A stretch of DNA of 7,357 nucleotides from NCBI GenBank assembly GCA_027030605.1, contig JALVEV010000259.1, forward strand, positions 1 through 7,357, in the 5' to 3' direction. Both the position numbers and the translations under genes were made by a program. Source of the DNA: Campylobacteraceae bacterium (GTDB taxonomy: Bacteria; Campylobacterota; Campylobacteria; Campylobacterales; Sulfurovaceae). This document shows positions 6,146 to 7,357 of the stretch, piece after piece. Position 1 is the first letter of the stretch. Each line of letters opens with the position of its first letter. Below the pieces are notes generated by a model that worked only from the letters and a program-made list of their open reading frames with translations, did no database searches and was not told the DNA's origin.

Positions 6146-7327
6146 CTATGCTCTTTTGAGTTGTTGCATATAGTCTTCAAGAGAGAGGAAGTGACCCCAA
6201 TATTTTTTCAATAATCCCTCTAGTTTCTCATGTTCTGTACAGAACTGTATCTCTTCTAGAATATCAGAGAGTTCATTAATTCGTAAATTACTAGCAGCTC
6301 CCTTTAATTTATGCCCAAGTTCATGAATGTTGTCCATATCTTTTTGATAGTATGAGGCAAGTAGATGGTCTTTGTCGTGATGTGCTTGTTCAATAAAGTC
6401 ATCTACAAACTCTTCAATAAGTACTACAGGTAGATTGAGTTCATCTGCTGCTGTTTGAGGGTTATAAGAGATAGGTAGAGGTGTAATATTATCAAAAGAA
6501 ATCTCTTTTACTTCTGTATTAGATTTAATCTCTTTATTGAATGCTTCACTTACTGCTTTACTTTTAGGTTCATCAAGAGGGAGGAAGTCTTGGAACTCAT
6601 CTAGTGTTGCCTCCTCATCACTCTCTTTTGTCTCTTCATCTCTTTTCTCACTCTCTACATTTTGTAGTAGCTCAGAAAAACGTGAATTTAGAACCTCCTC
6701 TTTTGTTTCATCATTGTCAGGCTCAACAATATCATCAACTATCTCCTCTTCATAATTTTCAGGTTTCTCTAGGGTTAAAAGAGCAAGTTTTGTATAGTAC
6801 TCATCAATTAAATGTACACGTTCACGATGAGGAAGTTTTTGAATTTTTAAAAGTATGATATTGATATGAGGAATTTTAAGTGTCAATGCAAGGTTTGAGA
6901 GATTTTTAACTACCTTATCATTTCCTTCCAAAAGGCGTTTTTCATCAATAATTGATTGGTCAATAAAGCTATCAAGATAGAGTTTATAATCACTTACTGA
7001 CAGACCAATCTCTTTTGAAATTTTATTAACATCTAGGTAAATTGGTTCATAAGTTGTTCTTAAAGGTTGTGTTGGTTGAGTATTCTCTTTTATATCTCTA
7101 AGTTCAACTAAGTAGAACTCTCCTGTAAGCCCATACATTTTATGCTCAAAGAAATTAGCACTAATAAGTTGTTGCTCTTGTTTTATAACGATTTGTTTAT
7201 TTTCAAATGATACATTACTCATAATGTTAGATAGTTTAAGCTCTTCAAATGAAGTAAACCCTAAAAGTTTGATAAACTCTTTATCTGCTAATATTAATTC
7301 TTTGTCATCATTATATCCGTAATACAT
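6146..7327 (-). CDS. PAS-like / pseudo-Hpt / Hpt phosphotransfer protein
   Basis: A 393-residue soluble protein, first gene of the operon. Residues 1-80 resemble a PAS domain (FIKLLGFTSFEEL near 18-30, ending in a GEFYLVELRDI strand), so it could sense a small ligand or bind the kinase. Residues about 96-186 look like a histidine phosphotransfer (Hpt) fold that has lost its histidine: SDYKLYLDSFIDQ mirrors LIEEFVDDFIEQ of the second copy, and the HxLKG site is replaced by a stretch with no histidine (about 141-152). Residues 187-285 are a Glu/Asp/Ser-rich, probably disordered linker. Residues about 288-390 are an intact Hpt domain with GHKLKG, phospho-acceptor His339, and the helix pattern of the family. 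No membrane segment or signal peptide. The likely job is to take phosphate from Asp565 of the kinase and hand it to the CheY-like protein. ATG 7325-7327 is preceded by AAAGAGG at five bases. The C-terminal Hpt call is firm; the PAS and pseudo-Hpt calls are inferred from pattern. Confidence 0.85.
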   Translation of the reverse strand: MYYGYNDDKELILADKEFIKLLGFTSFEELKLSNIMSNVSFENKQIVIKQEQQLISANFFEHKMYGLTGEFYLVELRDIKENTQPTQPLRTTYEPIYLDVNKISKEIGLSVSDYKLYLDSFIDQSIIDEKRLLEGNDKVVKNLSNLALTLKIPHINIILLKIQKLPHRERVHLIDEYYTKLALLTLEKPENYEEEIVDDIVEPDNDETKEEVLNSRFSELLQNVESEKRDEETKESDEEATLDEFQDFLPLDEPKSKAVSEAFNKEIKSNTEVKEISFDNITPLPISYNPQTAADELNLPVVLIEEFVDDFIEQAHHDKDHLLASYYQKDMDNIHELGHKLKGAASNLRINELSDILEEIQFCTEHEKLEGLLKKYWGHFLSLEDYMQQLKRA

Positions 7328-7341
7328 GTTTGCCTCTTTAT

Positions 7342-7352
7342 ATTATATTATG
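7342..7352 (-). promoter_or_regulatory. Possible -10 element(s) for the phosphorelay operon
   Basis: On the minus strand the overlapping hexamers CATAAT (7352-7347) and TATAAT (7347-7342) lie 14-25 bases upstream of the Hpt gene start. The upstream copy would leave a short leader that just includes the AAAGAGG ribosome site; the nearer copy would start transcription inside it. The -35 region lies beyond the window, so this may be chance in an AT-rich gap or the operon may begin further upstream. Confidence 0.3.
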
Positions 7353-7357
7353 TTGAG

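Noticed and set aside
6537..6858. Two overlapping + strand open frames of 72 and 84 codons
   Set aside because: They are antisense readings of the Glu/Asp/Ser-rich linker and nearby part of the Hpt gene; the Ser/Leu/His-rich low-complexity products reflect that codon bias.
1..7357. CRISPR array, insertion sequence, tRNA or attachment site
   Set aside because: No spaced direct repeats, transposase or integrase motifs, terminal inverted repeats or tRNA-like sequence were seen on either strand; base composition is even.

Overview
The window looks like a piece of chromosome from a Campylobacterota (epsilonproteobacterial) organism, perhaps of the Sulfurimonas/Sulfurovum/Arcobacter kind. This is inferred from the strongly AT-rich, tightly packed genes, the AAAGAG/AGGGA-type ribosome sites, the extended TATAAT -10 elements with weak -35 boxes, and the style of the proteins; the genus cannot be fixed by eye. 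No mobile element, CRISPR array, tRNA or rRNA gene was seen. Coding density is very high, and the only sizeable non-coding stretch is the divergent promoter region of about 150 bp at 909-1062.

Left part (1-2013): the 3' end of an unrecognised + strand gene runs into, and overlaps by 20 bp, a convergent minus-strand gene for a multi-pass membrane protein of the DUF1624/heparan-alpha-glucosaminide N-acetyltransferase-like family. A divergent intergenic region with small inverted repeats separates it from a + strand gene for a membrane-anchored Bax/FlgJ-like N-acetylglucosaminidase, probably acting on peptidoglycan. Both full-length products belong to the cell envelope.

Middle (2014-3355): a RhlE-like DEAD-box RNA helicase with all the core motifs and a very basic tail, apparently with its own promoter. 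Its stop codon overlaps the stop of the convergent gene to its right.

Right part (3352-7327): three minus-strand genes, transcribed right to left with gaps of 11 and 2 bases, form what looks like a whole phosphorelay: (1) a PAS-like + pseudo-Hpt + Hpt protein, (2) a large membrane hybrid histidine kinase with one canonical receiver flanked by two degenerate receivers, and (3) a stand-alone CheY-like receiver. The likely phosphate route is kinase His145 -> receiver Asp565 -> Hpt His339 -> CheY-like Asp56. No DNA-binding or enzymatic output domain is encoded here, so the output must be protein-protein contact or lie elsewhere. The recurring pattern of an intact module paired with degenerate copies (1 of 3 receivers and 1 of 2 Hpt domains canonical) is the most unusual thing in the window. 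I did not find a clearly new type of system; the relay is the best candidate for closer study.
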